The position numbers were made by a program, and so were the translations under genes. Positions 25,095 through 34,118 of a stretch of DNA of 64,000 nt are shown here, in pieces (the first letter of the stretch is position 1; the number at the start of each line of letters is the position of its first letter). Source of the stretch: JAKZRT01 sp047518005. GTDB taxonomy: Bacteria > Pseudomonadota > Alphaproteobacteria > Rhodobacterales > Rhodobacteraceae. The DNA is taken from the NCBI GenBank assembly GCA_047518005.1, contig JAKZRT010000065.1, forward strand, positions 6,889 to 70,888, in the 5' to 3' direction. Below the pieces are notes generated by a model, which was not told where the DNA came from, made no database searches, and worked only from the letters and a program-made list of their open reading frames with translations.

Positions 25095-25103
25095 ATTTTG
25101 TAA

Positions 25104-26498
25104 CTATATGTCGCTAACAGATTTATGGTCAGCATCCATTTCGGCCTTTTCCGGAACCAGATGCGCGATCGACCGGGCATAATAGGCCAGCACATTTTCC
25201 TGCCCCTCAAGCGGGCGGATCAGATCTTGATCGCGGGTTAGTACACGGCGCAGAACCAGGCCTTGAACGGCCTCTTCCAGCGCCGGCTCGAGCCCACCAT
25301 CCGGTAGATAAACGCGGGCCGAGTTTAGCTTATCCAACAGCGTCCTGACATCTTCCAGCAGCGCCGCCTGGGTGATGCCGTCCGGCGCGTTCGCCATCGC
25401 GGTCGCGATGAGGGGCACCGGCAGAACCGGCATCTCGGCATTGATCCGCGCCATCAGTTCGCTGGCAACGGCAACCGTCAGATCGCCCTTTGACGCGGCG
25501 CGCGCCTCGCTCAGCCGGTACGGTGCGCCAAACACCGCCGCCGCGGTTCCGAACCGGTAGTCGCGGTTGGCAAAACGCCGCCGGTAATACCGCCACATGT
25601 AACCTGCCGCCGCGCGCAATCCGACCCGAAACCGGCGGTCGCCCTTGGCAGATGCCCGCAGCAACAAACGGTCCTCGAGCACCCGGTCATAATTCAGCGA
25701 CACGGGAACGAAGATCACTTCGCGCGTGTCATTGCCGTCGATCATGTAATGCAGAATGCCAAGTTTCGGCGGCCCCAATGCCCCGTTCAGGCTGAGACCG
25801 CCCTCGGGAAACACCGCCTGGGTCAGCCCTTCGGCGGTTGCCATCTTGACGTAACGCGCCAAGACACGGCGATACAGGTCATTGCGCGACCGCCGCCGGA
25901 TGAAATACCCCCCCAGCGACCGGATCAGACCACTCAGCGGCCAGACCCGCGCCCATTCACCGACCGCATAGCTCAGCGCCGCATTGCGCGCCGCCAGATA
26001 GGTGACCAGCACATAATCCATGTTGGACCGGTGATTCATCACAAAGACCACCGCCGCACCCTCGGGCACCGCCTGGGCTGCTTCGTCGAAATGTATCATG
26101 CGCACCCGAAACAGCGACCGGCTGATAAATCGGGCCAGACGCGCTGCGATCCCGAAATAAAGCGTCGCCGAAAACCGTGGCACGATCTCGCGGGCGTAAT
26201 CGCGCGCCTCTTCCAGCGCCACCGGTTCGGGCACCCCGGTCGCAGCCGCATGCGCGGCGACGGCCTTGAGAACCTCGACATCATAGGTCAGCCGCTGAAT
26301 GGTGTCGAACCGGCGCGCCAGCTTGAACGGCTCGATCGGGCGCCGCAGGCGCTCGTTGAGCTTGGCCACCACCCGTTCGGCCCGCTTTCGGAAAAACCAG
26401 CGCACCGAGGGAAACAGGAAATGCGACGCAAAGGTCACCGCCGCAAAGGCCAGGATCAACAGCAACAGCCAAAGCGGCATTTCGACCACACGCGTCAT
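25104..26498 (-). CDS. Glycerol-3-phosphate/1-acylglycerol-3-phosphate acyltransferase family protein
   Basis: A 464-residue membrane-associated acyltransferase. After an N-terminal membrane helix (residues 8-28) it has acyltransferase block I NHRSNMD (H156, D161 of the HX4D motif) and block III FPEGGLSLNG, the PlsB/PlsC superfamily signature. The length fits a PlsB-like enzyme rather than the shorter PlsC. It probably acylates glycerol-3-phosphate or a related acceptor in phospholipid synthesis. The frame is open to 26714, but the ATG at 26498 gives the natural hydrophobic N-terminus. It lies between ccr and the divergent ecm. Confidence 0.82.
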   Translation of the reverse strand: MTRVVEMPLWLLLLILAFAAVTFASHFLFPSVRWFFRKRAERVVAKLNERLRRPIEPFKLARRFDTIQRLTYDVEVLKAVAAHAAATGVPEPVALEEARDYAREIVPRFSATLYFGIAARLARFISRSLFRVRMIHFDEAAQAVPEGAAVVFVMNHRSNMDYVLVTYLAARNAALSYAVGEWARVWPLSGLIRSLGGYFIRRRSRNDLYRRVLARYVKMATAEGLTQAVFPEGGLSLNGALGPPKLGILHYMIDGNDTREVIFVPVSLNYDRVLEDRLLLRASAKGDRRFRVGLRAAAGYMWRYYRRRFANRDYRFGTAAAVFGAPYRLSEARAASKGDLTVAVASELMARINAEMPVLPVPLIATAMANAPDGITQAALLEDVRTLLDKLNSARVYLPDGGLEPALEEAVQGLVLRRVLTRDQDLIRPLEGQENVLAYYARSIAHLVPEKAEMDADHKSVSDI

Positions 26499-26676
26499 GG
26501 ACGAGACCTTAGACCAAGCCGGTACGCAACCCAATGCCCCTTTCTCTTGGCCGAAATACGCCCGCGGCAGGCGCTCGATATGAATGCGCCCACGCACGAT
26601 AATTATCCATGCGCTTGCGAATACGTAATAATATGACTTATGCTGCGCTGCAGCAGATACTCGGAGATTCGCGCCT

Positions 26677-28641
26677 ATGACTGCCCAGAAAGACCGCCCC
26701 TGGATGTTTCGCACCTATGCCGGGCATTCGACGGCCTCGGCCTCGAACGCGCTTTACCGGGCGAACCTTGCCAAGGGTCAGACCGGGCTTTCCGTGGCTT
26801 TCGATCTGCCCACCCAGACCGGATACGACAGCGACGAGCGCATGGCGCGGGGCGAAGTTGGCAAGGTCGGCGTGCCGGTCGCCCACCTTGGCGACATGCG
26901 CGCGCTTTTCGAAGGCATCCCGCTTGAGACCATGAATACCTCGATGACGATCAACGCCACCGCGCCGTGGCTTTTGGCGCTCTATATTGCGGTGGCCGAG
27001 GAACAGGGTGCCGATATCGCCACGCTGACCGGCACGGTGCAGAACGACATCATCAAGGAATACCTCAGCCGCGGCACCTATATCTGCCCGCCCAAACCCA
27101 GCTTGCGACTGATCACCGATGTCGCCGCCTATTGCTATCGCGCCCTGCCCAAATGGAACCCGATGAACGTCTGTTCGTACCATTTGCAAGAGGCCGGTGC
27201 CACGCCCGAGCAGGAGCTTGCCTTTGCCCTGGCCACGGCCTGCGCCGTGCTCGACGATGTCCGCGGCAAGGTGCCCGCAGAGGATTTCCCGGTGGTGGTG
27301 TCGCGCATATCCTTTTTCGTTAATGCCGGTATTCGGTTCGTGACCGAGATGTGCAAGATGCGCGCCTTTGTCGATTTGTGGGACGATATCTGCGAGACCC
27401 GCTATGGCGTTACCGACCCCAAAAAACGGCGGTTTCGCTACGGCGTTCAAGTCAACAGCCTGGGCCTGACCGAACAGCAGCCCGAAAACAACGTCTATCG
27501 CATTTTGCTTGAAATGCTGGCCGTGACGCTGTCAAAACGCGCCCGCGCCCGCGCCGTGCAACTGCCCGCCTGGAACGAAGCGCTTGGCCTGCCGCGCCCC
27601 TGGGACCAGCAATGGTCGCTGAGGATGCAGCAGATCCTGGCTTTCGAGACCGATTTGCTGGAATACGACGATCTTTTCGACGGCAATCCGGTGGTTGATG
27701 CGCGGGTCGAGGCCCTGAAGGACGGCGCGCGCCACGAACTGGCCCAGATTGACGCCATGGGCGGCGCGGTTGCGGCCATCGACTATATGAAATCGCGCTT
27801 GGTCGAATCCAACGCCGAACGCTTGGCCAGCATCGAGGACGGCACCACCACGGTGATCGGGGTCAATGCCTATGCCGGCGGCGAGCCCTCGCCGTTGATG
27901 GGCGAGGACGGCGGCATCATGACCATCGATCCAAGCGTCGAGGCCGACCAGATCGCGCGGTTGGCGGCGTGGAGAGCTGCGCGCGACGCGGACGCAGTGG
28001 CCAAAGCGCTGTCCGATCTGCGCGCCGCGGCAACCAGCGGCGACAACATCATGCCGCCCTCGATCACGGCGGCCAAAGCGGGCGTCACCACCGGCGAATG
28101 GGCGGGCGTCATGCGCAGCGTATTTGGTCAATATCGCGGACCCACCGGCGTTTCGCCGGCGCGGTCGAATCGCACGCAAGGGCTCGATGATCTGCGCGCT
28201 GCGGTCGATGCGGTGTCGGACCGGCTGGGCGAACGGTTGAAGTTTCTGGTCGGCAAGCCGGGGCTGGACGGGCATTCCAACGGTGCCGAACAGATTGCCG
28301 CGCGCGCCCGCGATTGCGGTATCGACATTACCTATGACGGCATCCGGCTGACCCCCGATGACCTGGTCGCCGCAGCTTCCGAGTGCGGTGCCCATGTCAT
28401 TGGGTTTTCCATTCTTTCCGGCAGTCACATTCCGCTGGTCGAGGAATTGATGGCAAAACTTAATACCGCCGGGCTGGCCCATATTCCGGTCGTTGTCGGC
28501 GGAATTATTCCCGAGGCCGATGAAGTTCGGCTAACCAAACTGGGAATTGCGCGGGTTTACACGCCCAAGAACTTTGAGCTGAACGCCATAATGTCGGATT
28601 TGATTTCGCTGGCTGATCCGGCTGGCGTGGCGGCACGGTGA
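26677..28641 (+). CDS. ecm: Ethylmalonyl-CoA mutase
   Basis: A 654-residue B12-dependent mutase. The N-terminal TIM barrel opens FRTYAGHSTASASNALYR and contains GLSVAFDLPTQTGYDSD. The C-terminal cobalamin-binding domain has D531-x-H533-x-x-G536 in PGLDGHSNG, with H533 as the lower cobalt ligand, then SGSHIPL and the GG motif at VVVGGIIP. It is shorter than methylmalonyl-CoA mutase (about 710 residues). That length and the nearby ccr identify it as Ecm, converting ethylmalonyl-CoA to methylsuccinyl-CoA. Confidence 0.94.
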   Translation: MTAQKDRPWMFRTYAGHSTASASNALYRANLAKGQTGLSVAFDLPTQTGYDSDERMARGEVGKVGVPVAHLGDMRALFEGIPLETMNTSMTINATAPWLLALYIAVAEEQGADIATLTGTVQNDIIKEYLSRGTYICPPKPSLRLITDVAAYCYRALPKWNPMNVCSYHLQEAGATPEQELAFALATACAVLDDVRGKVPAEDFPVVVSRISFFVNAGIRFVTEMCKMRAFVDLWDDICETRYGVTDPKKRRFRYGVQVNSLGLTEQQPENNVYRILLEMLAVTLSKRARARAVQLPAWNEALGLPRPWDQQWSLRMQQILAFETDLLEYDDLFDGNPVVDARVEALKDGARHELAQIDAMGGAVAAIDYMKSRLVESNAERLASIEDGTTTVIGVNAYAGGEPSPLMGEDGGIMTIDPSVEADQIARLAAWRAARDADAVAKALSDLRAAATSGDNIMPPSITAAKAGVTTGEWAGVMRSVFGQYRGPTGVSPARSNRTQGLDDLRAAVDAVSDRLGERLKFLVGKPGLDGHSNGAEQIAARARDCGIDITYDGIRLTPDDLVAAASECGAHVIGFSILSGSHIPLVEELMAKLNTAGLAHIPVVVGGIIPEADEVRLTKLGIARVYTPKNFELNAIMSDLISLADPAGVAAR

Positions 28642-28710
28642 ATTCGAATATGAATTGATTTACATCTCGTGAAAAAACGTCCAATACCGGTATCACTCAC
28701 GGAGGTAGAT

Positions 28711-29055
28711 ATGACAATAAGTCTCAAGGGAATGACGCGTCGGGAATTACAGGCGCTGGCCGCACGGATTGGAAAGGCTATTGCCAAACTGGTCAAGGCC
28801 GACAAGAAAAAGGCGCTGGAGGCTGCCAGGGCTGCCGCCAAGGCGCATGGATTTTCGCTGGCTGATCTGGCAGTTGGCGCCGCACCAGCGCCGAAATACG
28901 GCCGTAAGGCCCGGAAATCAGGACCGAAAAATCCGCCCAAGTACCGCCACCCGGCGAATGCGGAAGTTACCTGGACCGGTCGCGGTCGCCGCCCCGACTG
29001 GATCAAGGACGCGCTGGCCAAGGGCAAAAAACTGGCGAACTTCGAAATTAAATGA
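28711..29055 (+). CDS. H-NS-family nucleoid-associated protein (HvrA-like)
   Basis: A 114-residue H-NS family protein. The N-terminal half (residues 1-50) is a helical oligomerisation region. The basic linker KYGRKARKSGPKNPPKYRHP leads into the C-terminal DNA-binding motif TWTGRGRRPDWIKDAL. Proteins of this size in Rhodobacter (HvrA/Spb) regulate photosynthesis and nitrogen genes, but no such genes are nearby. The ATG at 28711 has a perfect GGAGG 5 nt upstream; an in-frame GTG at 28669 is less likely. Its stop overlaps the next gene by 4 nt. Confidence 0.88.
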   Translation: MTISLKGMTRRELQALAARIGKAIAKLVKADKKKALEAARAAAKAHGFSLADLAVGAAPAPKYGRKARKSGPKNPPKYRHPANAEVTWTGRGRRPDWIKDALAKGKKLANFEIK

Positions 29056-29759
29056 GTATCCATATCGGTGCCCAGCCCGGCGATATTGCCGAAACGGTTT
29101 TGCTGCCCGGCGATCCCTATCGCGCGAAATGGGCAGCCGAATCGTTTTTGGATAATCCGCGCGAAGTGAACAATGTTCGCGGCATGCTGGGGTTTACCGG
29201 CACCTGGCGCGGCAATCCGGTGACAATTCACGGGTCGGGCATGGGGATGCCCAGCCTGTCGATCTACGTCAACGAGCTGATCCGCGATTTTGGGGCCAAG
29301 ACCCTGATCCGCATCGGGTCGGCGGGCGGCATGCAAAAATCGATAAATGTGCGCGACTTGGTTATCGCGATGACTTCGAGCACGCTTTCGACGCCGTCTC
29401 GGGGAATTTTCCGCGAATTGAATTACGCGCCCTCGGCCGACTTCGGCCTTCTGCGCGCGGCTGTTGTGGCGGCCGAGGCCCGCGATGTGCCCACCCATGT
29501 TGGCGGCATTTATTCTTCGGATATATTCTACGACGAACGCCCCGATATGAACGAGACGATGACCCGGCATGGTATTCTGGCTGTCGAAATGGAAACCGCC
29601 GAGCTTTACACGCTGGCCGCCCGCCATGGCGTGCGGGCGCTGGCGGTGCTGACCATTTCCGACCATCTGATCACTGGCGAGGCGCTGCCATCGGAAGATC
29701 GCGAAAGTTCGTTCGGCGATATGGTCGAAATAGCGCTGGAGGCGGCGTTTCCGCCGTAA
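29052..29759 (+). CDS. deoD: Purine-nucleoside phosphorylase (DeoD type)
   Basis: A 235-residue trimeric/hexameric PNP that phosphorolyses purine nucleosides to base and ribose-1-phosphate. Family motifs are the N-terminal phosphate loop LLPGDPYRAKW, the block GSGMGMPSLSIYVNEL (about residues 62-78), and VEMETAELY, followed by TISDH with the catalytic aspartate. It is coupled to the H-NS gene by a 4-nt ATGA overlap. Its activity fits the purine-type BMP importer and adenosine-kinase-like gene elsewhere in this window. A C8/G9 hairpin follows. Confidence 0.95.
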   Translation: MSIHIGAQPGDIAETVLLPGDPYRAKWAAESFLDNPREVNNVRGMLGFTGTWRGNPVTIHGSGMGMPSLSIYVNELIRDFGAKTLIRIGSAGGMQKSINVRDLVIAMTSSTLSTPSRGIFRELNYAPSADFGLLRAAVVAAEARDVPTHVGGIYSSDIFYDERPDMNETMTRHGILAVEMETAELYTLAARHGVRALAVLTISDHLITGEALPSEDRESSFGDMVEIALEAAFPP

Positions 29760-29781
29760 AGTGCATCTGCCACATCGCCAC

Positions 29782-29800
29782 ACCCCCCCCGGGGGGGGGT
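29782..29800. terminator. C8G9 palindrome between convergent genes
   Basis: Eight C (29783-29790) run directly into nine G (29791-29799), flanked by A and T so that the whole reads as a near-perfect 19-nt palindrome without a defined loop. It lies between deoD (+) and the DUF1989 gene (-), 23 nt after the deoD stop and 5 nt after the DUF1989 stop. It likely acts as a bidirectional terminator. Confidence 0.5.
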
Positions 29801-29804
29801 TGGC

Positions 29805-30665
29805 CTAGCGACCGTGGCTTTGGTCGTAGGCGTTCGCTTTTGGCGGTGTCCATCCGACTGGCGGCGCCTTGGGCTGAAAAACCTCGATCAGAAGCGGATA
29901 GCAAGCTGCGACGTCGGACGTATGCTCGGATCCGCAGTCGCCGCCGGGACAGGCGCTGAGGGCACCGAGAAGATCGATCTCGGCGAAAAACTCGATGTAA
30001 TCGCCGGGCCGCACCGGGCTGGCTTTCATGAAATACTGGCCGGTGTCGTGGCTGAACCCGGTACACATGAACACATTCATCACGTCGTGGATATGGGGTT
30101 CGGCGTCGTCCAGGCCGAGGCCCAACTCGTCGGCCAGTGCGCGGGTCAAGTTGGAATGGCAGCAGTGATGATAGTCACCCCCGGTCAACAGCCGCCCCGT
30201 ATAGGGGTCGCAACGGGTGCCGATGACATCGTGAACCGAGCCGCCGAAGGCGTCGAACCCGTACCAGTCAAGCGTGTCGTCGGTAATCGTGGCCATCGGC
30301 CTGAGTGCCGGAAACGACGACCACAGCCGGTCGCCGGTGCTCAGATGCGTCCCATGCAGGGCGCGGGTTTTTCCGGAATAAAATTTTTCTGCCAGATCGC
30401 TCGGGTTCCACAGATTAAGATCGCCGACCTGCGGGCCGTCGATGCTGGTAATCCGAAAAAAACCGCCTCGGGGCACCCGGAATGTCGCCGCTTCGCGCGG
30501 CGCGGCCACTGCCTCGGCGATTTTCCTTGCCGCGCCGCGCGCAGCGCGCAACGCGGCCAGATCGACCGGGGGCAGAGTTTCGGGCGGATAGCAAATTACC
30601 GGTGCCACCGCGCGGCGCGCGACCGCGTCTTCGGGTAGAGAATGTTCGGGCTGATCGGGTTTCAT
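29805..30665 (-). CDS. DUF1989 (urea carboxylase-associated type) protein
   Basis: A 286-residue protein of the DUF1989 family. Typical signatures are the region GDLNLWNPSD, the metal-ligand-like cluster DYHHCCHSNL (about residue 190) and the closing CPGGDCG motif near residue 250. The family is associated with urea carboxylase and other amidolyase operons, but no such genes are adjacent here. The activity is not established. The frame is open to 30800; I use the ATG at 30665 as the better N-terminus (MKPDQPEHSL), because the extra residues look like low-complexity upstream sequence. Confidence 0.75.
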   Translation of the reverse strand: MKPDQPEHSLPEDAVARRAVAPVICYPPETLPPVDLAALRAARGAARKIAEAVAAPREAATFRVPRGGFFRITSIDGPQVGDLNLWNPSDLAEKFYSGKTRALHGTHLSTGDRLWSSFPALRPMATITDDTLDWYGFDAFGGSVHDVIGTRCDPYTGRLLTGGDYHHCCHSNLTRALADELGLGLDDAEPHIHDVMNVFMCTGFSHDTGQYFMKASPVRPGDYIEFFAEIDLLGALSACPGGDCGSEHTSDVAACYPLLIEVFQPKAPPVGWTPPKANAYDQSHGR

Positions 30666-30781
30666 GGCATCGCTTTCGTTGCTGTCACGCCAGACAGACC
30701 CGAATATGACCTGCGGCTCAAGACCCTGCGATTTCGCCACCAGGGTGGGACCGGCTGGACCACCGGCACGAACCCGAGCGC

Positions 30782-30809
30782 TTGACAGGCAGGCGTTCAT
30801 CGCATACCC
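30782..30809 (+). promoter_or_regulatory. Candidate ffh promoter and leader hairpin
   Basis: In the 303-nt gap between the DUF1989 and ffh genes, a perfect TTGACA (30782-30787) is followed after 16 nt by ATACCC, a weak -10. Downstream, CCCCCAC (30865-30871) can pair with GTGGGGG (30887-30893), giving a hairpin in the ffh leader about 75 nt before the ATG. I see no gene in the gap and no 4.5S RNA signature. Confidence 0.3.
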
Positions 30810-30968
30810 CCGCCCCGGTTCCGGAGACGATCATGCCTCCGGTCCCGGACCGATCCGGGATCGCCCCCCACCAGCGTGTCACGCCCGTGGGGGCTTTCGC
30901 GCATTGGGCATCGCTGCCAAAGCACTTATCTGCTTGGGCAAAGTCGCAACAGACGAGGGCCAAGGCCA

Positions 30969-32471
30969 ATGTTTGAGAACCTTTCCGAGCGCTTATCCAG
31001 CGTCTTCGGCCGGCTGACCAAGCAAGGTGCGCTATCCGAAGACGATGTCCGCACCGCCCTGCGCGAGGTGCGCGTGGCGCTTTTGGAGGCTGACGTATCG
31101 CTGTCTGTGGCCCGCGATTTTGTCAAAGCGGTCCAGGACAAGGCCACCGGCCAGGCGGTCACCCGATCGGTCACACCGGGTCAGCAGGTGGTCAAGATCG
31201 TCCATGACGAGCTGGTTCACGTGCTGGCAGGCGATGCGGGCGACCGCGACGAGCTGAAAATCGACAACCCGCCGGTGCCGATCCTGATGGTCGGCCTTCA
31301 GGGGTCGGGCAAGACCACGACCACCGCCAAACTGGCCAAGCGCCTGACCGAAAAGGCGGGCAAGCGGGTGCTCATGGCCAGCCTCGACGTGAACCGTCCG
31401 GCGGCGATGGAACAACTGGCCATTCTCGGAACACAGATCGGCGTTGACACCCTGCCGATTGTGGCGGGCCAGACCCCGCCCGACATTGCGCGGCGCGCCA
31501 AGCAGGCGGCGACCATGGGCGGCTATGACGTCTATATGCTGGACACCGCCGGGCGCCTGTCCATCGACGATGCGCTGATGGCCGAGGTCGAAGCGGTGCG
31601 CGACATCGCCAGCCCGCGCGAGACCCTGTTGGTCGTCGACGGGCTGACCGGCCAGGACGCCGTGCATACGGCCGAAAACTTCGACGAACGTATCGGGGTT
31701 TCAGGTGTGATCCTGACCCGGATGGACGGCGACGGGCGCGGCGGTGCAGCGCTTTCGATGCGCGCCGTCACCGGGCGACCGATCAAATTCGTCGGCACCG
31801 GCGAGAAAATGGAAGCGCTGGAGGAATTCCACCCAGACCGCGTCGCGGGCCGCATCCTGGGCATGGGTGACATCGTCGGCCTGGTGGAAAAGGCCCAGGA
31901 AACCGTCGAGGCCGACCAGGCCGAACGGATGATGAAGCGGTTCCAGAAGGGTCAGTTCAACATGAACGACCTGCGCCGCCAGCTTGAGCAGATGCAGAAG
32001 ATGGGCGGCATGGAAGGCGTGATCGGCATGTTGCCGGGGGCCAAGAAAATGGCCGGCCAGATCGAGAAGGCCGGTATCGACGACCGGCTTTTGAAACGCC
32101 AGACGGCGCTGATTTCCTCGATGACCAAACGCGAGCGCGCCAATCCCGGACTTTTGCAGGCCAGCCGCAAGAAACGCATCGCGCGCGGCGCGGGTCTGGA
32201 AGTGAGCGAGCTGAACAAGCTTTTGAAAATGCACCGCCAGATGGCGGATATGATGAAGAAAATGGGCAAGCTGGGCAAAAAAGGCATGATGCGCCAGTTG
32301 GGCGGGCTTTTCGGCCTGAAAGGCAGCGCGATGCCGTCGGATGCCGAGATGCAGGCCGCACAGGCGCAAATGGGTGGCACCCCGGGTGCCTTGCCACCCG
32401 GTGGCTTTCCCGGTCTGGGCGGCGGCGGCGCGTTGCCGCCGGGCCTCAGCGGTTTTGGGAAAAAGAAATGA
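30969..32471 (+). CDS. ffh: Signal recognition particle protein Ffh
   Basis: A 500-residue SRP54 GTPase. The N domain (1-90) is followed by the G domain with P-loop GLQGSGKTT (about 107-115), MLDTAGRLSIDD and LTRMDGDGRGGAALS. The M domain (about 300-435) is methionine-rich and contains the RNA-binding RERANPGLLQASRKKRIARG. The tail (445-500) is Gly/Pro-rich with repeated GG(F/A)PP(G) units. It binds signal peptides and 4.5S RNA for co-translational targeting. It leads the ffh-to-rpmE gene cluster; its stop overlaps the first acetyltransferase by 4 nt. Confidence 0.97.
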   Translation: MFENLSERLSSVFGRLTKQGALSEDDVRTALREVRVALLEADVSLSVARDFVKAVQDKATGQAVTRSVTPGQQVVKIVHDELVHVLAGDAGDRDELKIDNPPVPILMVGLQGSGKTTTTAKLAKRLTEKAGKRVLMASLDVNRPAAMEQLAILGTQIGVDTLPIVAGQTPPDIARRAKQAATMGGYDVYMLDTAGRLSIDDALMAEVEAVRDIASPRETLLVVDGLTGQDAVHTAENFDERIGVSGVILTRMDGDGRGGAALSMRAVTGRPIKFVGTGEKMEALEEFHPDRVAGRILGMGDIVGLVEKAQETVEADQAERMMKRFQKGQFNMNDLRRQLEQMQKMGGMEGVIGMLPGAKKMAGQIEKAGIDDRLLKRQTALISSMTKRERANPGLLQASRKKRIARGAGLEVSELNKLLKMHRQMADMMKKMGKLGKKGMMRQLGGLFGLKGSAMPSDAEMQAAQAQMGGTPGALPPGGFPGLGGGGALPPGLSGFGKKK

Positions 32472-32992
32472 TCGCAGCTGCACCAGATCGCACGATTGAG
32501 ACCGAGCGCCTGATCATGCGCCCGCCGTCCAGGTTGGACTGGCCGGCCTACGCGCGTTTCATGGAAACCGAACCGGCGAAGTTTTTCGCCGGATTTCGAA
32601 ATACCGGTCGTGCCTGGCGCAGTTTCGGCACGCTGATCTGGCACTGGATCGACCGTGGCTTTGGCCCCTGGGCGGTCACGGCGCGGGGGCATGACGATTG
32701 TATCGGCATCGTCGGACCGAAGTTCCCGCCGGGATGGCCCGAGGGCGAATTGACGTGGATCGTCTTTGGCGACACCGAGGGCCGGGGTATTGCGTCCGAA
32801 GCCGCGCGCGCCGCCCGGGCTGACGTATATCACCGCCCTGGGTGGACAACCGCCGTCAGCTATATCGAGCCCGAGAACACCCGTTCGGTCGCATTGGCCG
32901 AACGGCTGGGCGCACAACGCGATGATACGGCTCGACTGCCCGGCGGACCGGTGCGCGCGTACCGTCACCCGGCCCCCGAGGCGCGGCAATGA
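32468..32992 (+). CDS. GNAT acetyltransferase 1 of a tandem triplet (RimJ/RimL type)
   Basis: A 174-residue Acetyltransf_3 protein opening with TIETERLIMRPPSRLDW and ending with the family segment NTRSVALAERLGAQR. The acetyl-CoA loop is EGRGIASEAARAARAD. It is the first of three adjacent paralogues, each overlapping the next by 4 nt, which share the pattern AW-x-x-F-x-x-x-I-x-x-W-x-x-R-G and the ERLGA ending. The substrate is unknown; position in the ffh-rpsP cluster suggests N-terminal acetylation of a ribosomal or translation protein. Confidence 0.85.
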   Translation: MIAAAPDRTIETERLIMRPPSRLDWPAYARFMETEPAKFFAGFRNTGRAWRSFGTLIWHWIDRGFGPWAVTARGHDDCIGIVGPKFPPGWPEGELTWIVFGDTEGRGIASEAARAARADVYHRPGWTTAVSYIEPENTRSVALAERLGAQRDDTARLPGGPVRAYRHPAPEARQ

Positions 32993-33540
32993 CCCCGCAT
33001 CTGGCCGACACTCCGGTTCTGACAACCGAGCGCCTGACACTGCGCGCGCCGGTAGCCGCTGATTACGGCCATTTCGCCGGTTTTGCCGCCTCGGACCGCG
33101 CGCGATATATCGGCGGCCCCTACCCGCCAAGCCGGGCCTGGCGCGGCTTCGGCCACGTCATCGGCCATTGGGTGTTGCGGGGTTACGGCATGTTTATTTT
33201 CACGCTTCGGGGCAAGGACACACCGCTTGGCGCAGCCGGCCCCTGGTTTCCCGAATTCTGGCCCGAACGCGAAATTGGCTGGTCGCTGTGGTCGGCTGAC
33301 CACGAAGGCAAGGGCCTGGCTTTCGAGGCCGTTGCCCGCGCCCGCGACTATGTTTTCGCCGATCTCGGCTGGGACACCGCCGTCAGCTATATCGACGCAC
33401 CGAACGCGCGGTCGATTGCTTTGGCCGAGCGGCTGGGCGCGGCGCGTGACGATGCCGCAGAACCGCCGGTGGACGATGACGCGCATGGGGCCACGAAGGT
33501 TCTGGTTTACCGCCACCCGGCCCCACAGGTGACGCCATGA
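32989..33540 (+). CDS. GNAT acetyltransferase 2 of a tandem triplet
   Basis: A 183-residue RimJ/RimL-type acetyltransferase starting TPHLADTPVLTTERLTLRAP. It shares the RYIGGPYPPSRAWRGFGH region with its neighbours and has the acetyl-CoA pattern HEGKGLAFEAVARARDY and the terminal NARSIALAERLGAARD. It overlaps both neighbours by 4 nt. It is closer to the third copy in the RYIGGP segment and to the first in the AVSYI segment, consistent with serial duplication. Confidence 0.85.
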   Translation: MTPHLADTPVLTTERLTLRAPVAADYGHFAGFAASDRARYIGGPYPPSRAWRGFGHVIGHWVLRGYGMFIFTLRGKDTPLGAAGPWFPEFWPEREIGWSLWSADHEGKGLAFEAVARARDYVFADLGWDTAVSYIDAPNARSIALAERLGAARDDAAEPPVDDDAHGATKVLVYRHPAPQVTP

Positions 33541-34118
33541 CCCGCCGCTGGCTTGAACCCCTGCCCGAGGCCGCGGCCCAAGGCACCCGGCTTGATGTCG
33601 CCGCGGCGATTCCAGTGATCGAGACCGACCGCCTGACCCTGCGCGCCCCACGGCTAGAGGACTGGACGATGTTAGAGCCGATCTGGACCACCGACCGCGC
33701 CCGCTACATCGGCGGGCCGTTCAACGGCGAAGACGCCTGGCTGGACTTCAACCAAGCGATTGCCGGATGGCTGTTCAGGGGCGTCGGCGCGATGACCATC
33801 ACCGACCGCGGCAGCGGCGCGGTGCTGGGGCTGGCCGGGTTCTTCTTTGACTATGGTGATTCCGAGCTCGAACTGGGTTGGCTTTTGACCGAGGCCGCGG
33901 AAGGCCACGGCATCGCTTTTGAGGCCGCTACCGCGTTGCGCGAATATGGGTTTGCGGCCCTGGGTCCGACCGAATTCGTAAGCTTCGTCAACGTCGAAAA
34001 CACCCGCTCGGTGGCATTGGCCGAGCGCTTGGGCGCGCAGCGCGACGCCGAGCCTCGGGTCGATGCCGACGGCGGTCTGACATTCGTATTCCGCCACCGC
34101 CAGGAGGACCAGAAATGA
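33537..34118 (+). CDS. GNAT acetyltransferase 3 of a tandem triplet
   Basis: A 193-residue RimJ/RimL-type acetyltransferase with a 25-residue N-terminal extension before the family start VIETDRLTLRAPRLEDW. It has RYIGGPFNGEDAWLDF, the acetyl-CoA loop AEGHGIAFEAATALREY and the ending NTRSVALAERLGAQRD. Overlaps of 4 nt at both ends link it to the second acetyltransferase and to the chorismate mutase gene, so the five genes from ffh to chorismate mutase are translationally coupled. Confidence 0.85.
   Translation: MTRRWLEPLPEAAAQGTRLDVAAAIPVIETDRLTLRAPRLEDWTMLEPIWTTDRARYIGGPFNGEDAWLDFNQAIAGWLFRGVGAMTITDRGSGAVLGLAGFFFDYGDSELELGWLLTEAAEGHGIAFEAATALREYGFAALGPTEFVSFVNVENTRSVALAERLGAQRDAEPRVDADGGLTFVFRHRQEDQK

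Noticed and set aside
25104..26714. Acyltransferase starting at 26714
   Set aside because: That start would overlap the divergent ecm gene. The ATG at 26498 gives the natural membrane-anchor N-terminus.
28711..29055. A photosynthesis gene region suggested by the HvrA-like protein
   Set aside because: No puf, puh, bch or crt gene occurs in the window. hemC and hemE are general tetrapyrrole genes.
30666..30968. 4.5S SRP RNA gene next to ffh
   Set aside because: The conserved GGTCAGG...GGAAGCAGCC core is not present; only a GC-rich hairpin is seen.
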